Origin: Janthinobacterium sp.
Lineage (GTDB): Bacteria > Pseudomonadota > Gammaproteobacteria > Burkholderiales > Burkholderiaceae_D
Direction: 5' to 3'
DNA: 35,385 nt
NCBI RefSeq assembly: GCF_009923995.1
Contig: NZ_RFSK01000060.1
Location: 1-35,385 of the forward strand
This document shows positions 35,368 to 35,385 of this stretch, piece after piece. Made by a program: the position numbers and the translations under genes. The notes under the pieces are model-generated. The model had not been told where the DNA came from and ran no database searches. It saw only the letters and a program-made list of their open reading frames with translations. Every line of letters begins with the position of its first letter. The first letter of the stretch is position 1.

Positions 35368-35385
35368 AGCGCTTGCGCAAGCGCT
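35368..35385. promoter_or_regulatory. LacI-type operator palindrome at the window edge
   Basis: AGCGCTTGCGCAAGCGCT is a perfect 18-bp palindrome centred on a CG step, about 85 bp upstream of the lacI start. Size, symmetry and place match LacI-family operators. The window stops at its last base, so the promoter beyond and any divergent gene cannot be seen. Confidence 0.7.

Overview
The window is about 35.4 kb of GC-rich DNA from a free-living betaproteobacterium. Gene content and protein flavour suggest Oxalobacteraceae, close to Janthinobacterium; this is an inference from family resemblance, not a database result. The clues are the msrB-yciB-bolA-ppiC neighbourhood, a 566-residue MHS-type transporter, FadB/thiolase/acyl-CoA ligase genes scattered rather than clustered, and short dispersed GGGGTC...GACCCC hairpins between genes. 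No tRNA, rRNA, insertion sequence, prophage, CRISPR array or replication origin was seen. Most of the window looks like ordinary chromosome.

Layout. (1) 0.1-4.2 kb: a neutral zinc metallopeptidase, an NTF2-like/GNAT fusion, a phloroglucinol-hydrolase-like protein divergent from a TetR regulator with a clear operator between them, and an AlkD-type DNA repair protein. (2) 4.3-9.1 kb, minus strand: selO-msrB-yciB-bolA followed by two tandem parvulin (PpiC) genes and a structured, terminated 3' transcript segment. (3) 9.4-11.0 kb: an acyl-CoA ligase. (4) 11.2-16.1 kb, minus strand: a tightly packed chemosensory operon, soluble triple-PAS chemoreceptor > CheR > CheD > triple-CheW protein, with a perfect FNR/Anr-type box upstream. 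(5) 16.7-18.8 kb: a FadB-like bifunctional beta-oxidation enzyme. (6) 18.8-22.9 kb: small independent genes, including an alpha/beta-hydrolase lipoprotein that has lost its nucleophile and its histidine, a VOC protein, a DUF2798 membrane protein, a LysR regulator, a nucleotidyltransferase and a small lipoprotein. (7) 22.9-28.1 kb: an MHS transporter divergent from a thiolase, then a Dabb protein, a CurA-like reductase and a GNAT protein. (8) 28.2-35.4 kb, minus strand: a sugar or pentitol operon, lacI > xylB > transaldolase > periplasmic binding protein > ATPase > permease, with a palindromic operator at the window edge.

How the parts work together. The ligase, FadB-like enzyme and thiolase together cover activation, hydration/oxidation and thiolysis of fatty acids. 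Although they lie kilobases apart, each has a similar imperfect palindrome with core ACGNNCGT just upstream, which suggests one shared repressor. The chemosensory operon has no CheA, CheY or CheB here, so it probably feeds receptor and adaptor parts into a core encoded elsewhere; the FNR box suggests oxygen or redox control. In the sugar operon the imported compound becomes D-xylulose, is phosphorylated by XylB and enters the pentose phosphate pathway helped by transaldolase. The enzyme that makes xylulose is not in the window.

Most promising for novelty: the FNR-box triple-PAS/CheRD/triple-CheW operon, the catalytically dead hydrolase lipoprotein, the shared beta-oxidation operator, and the structured RNA downstream of ppiC.
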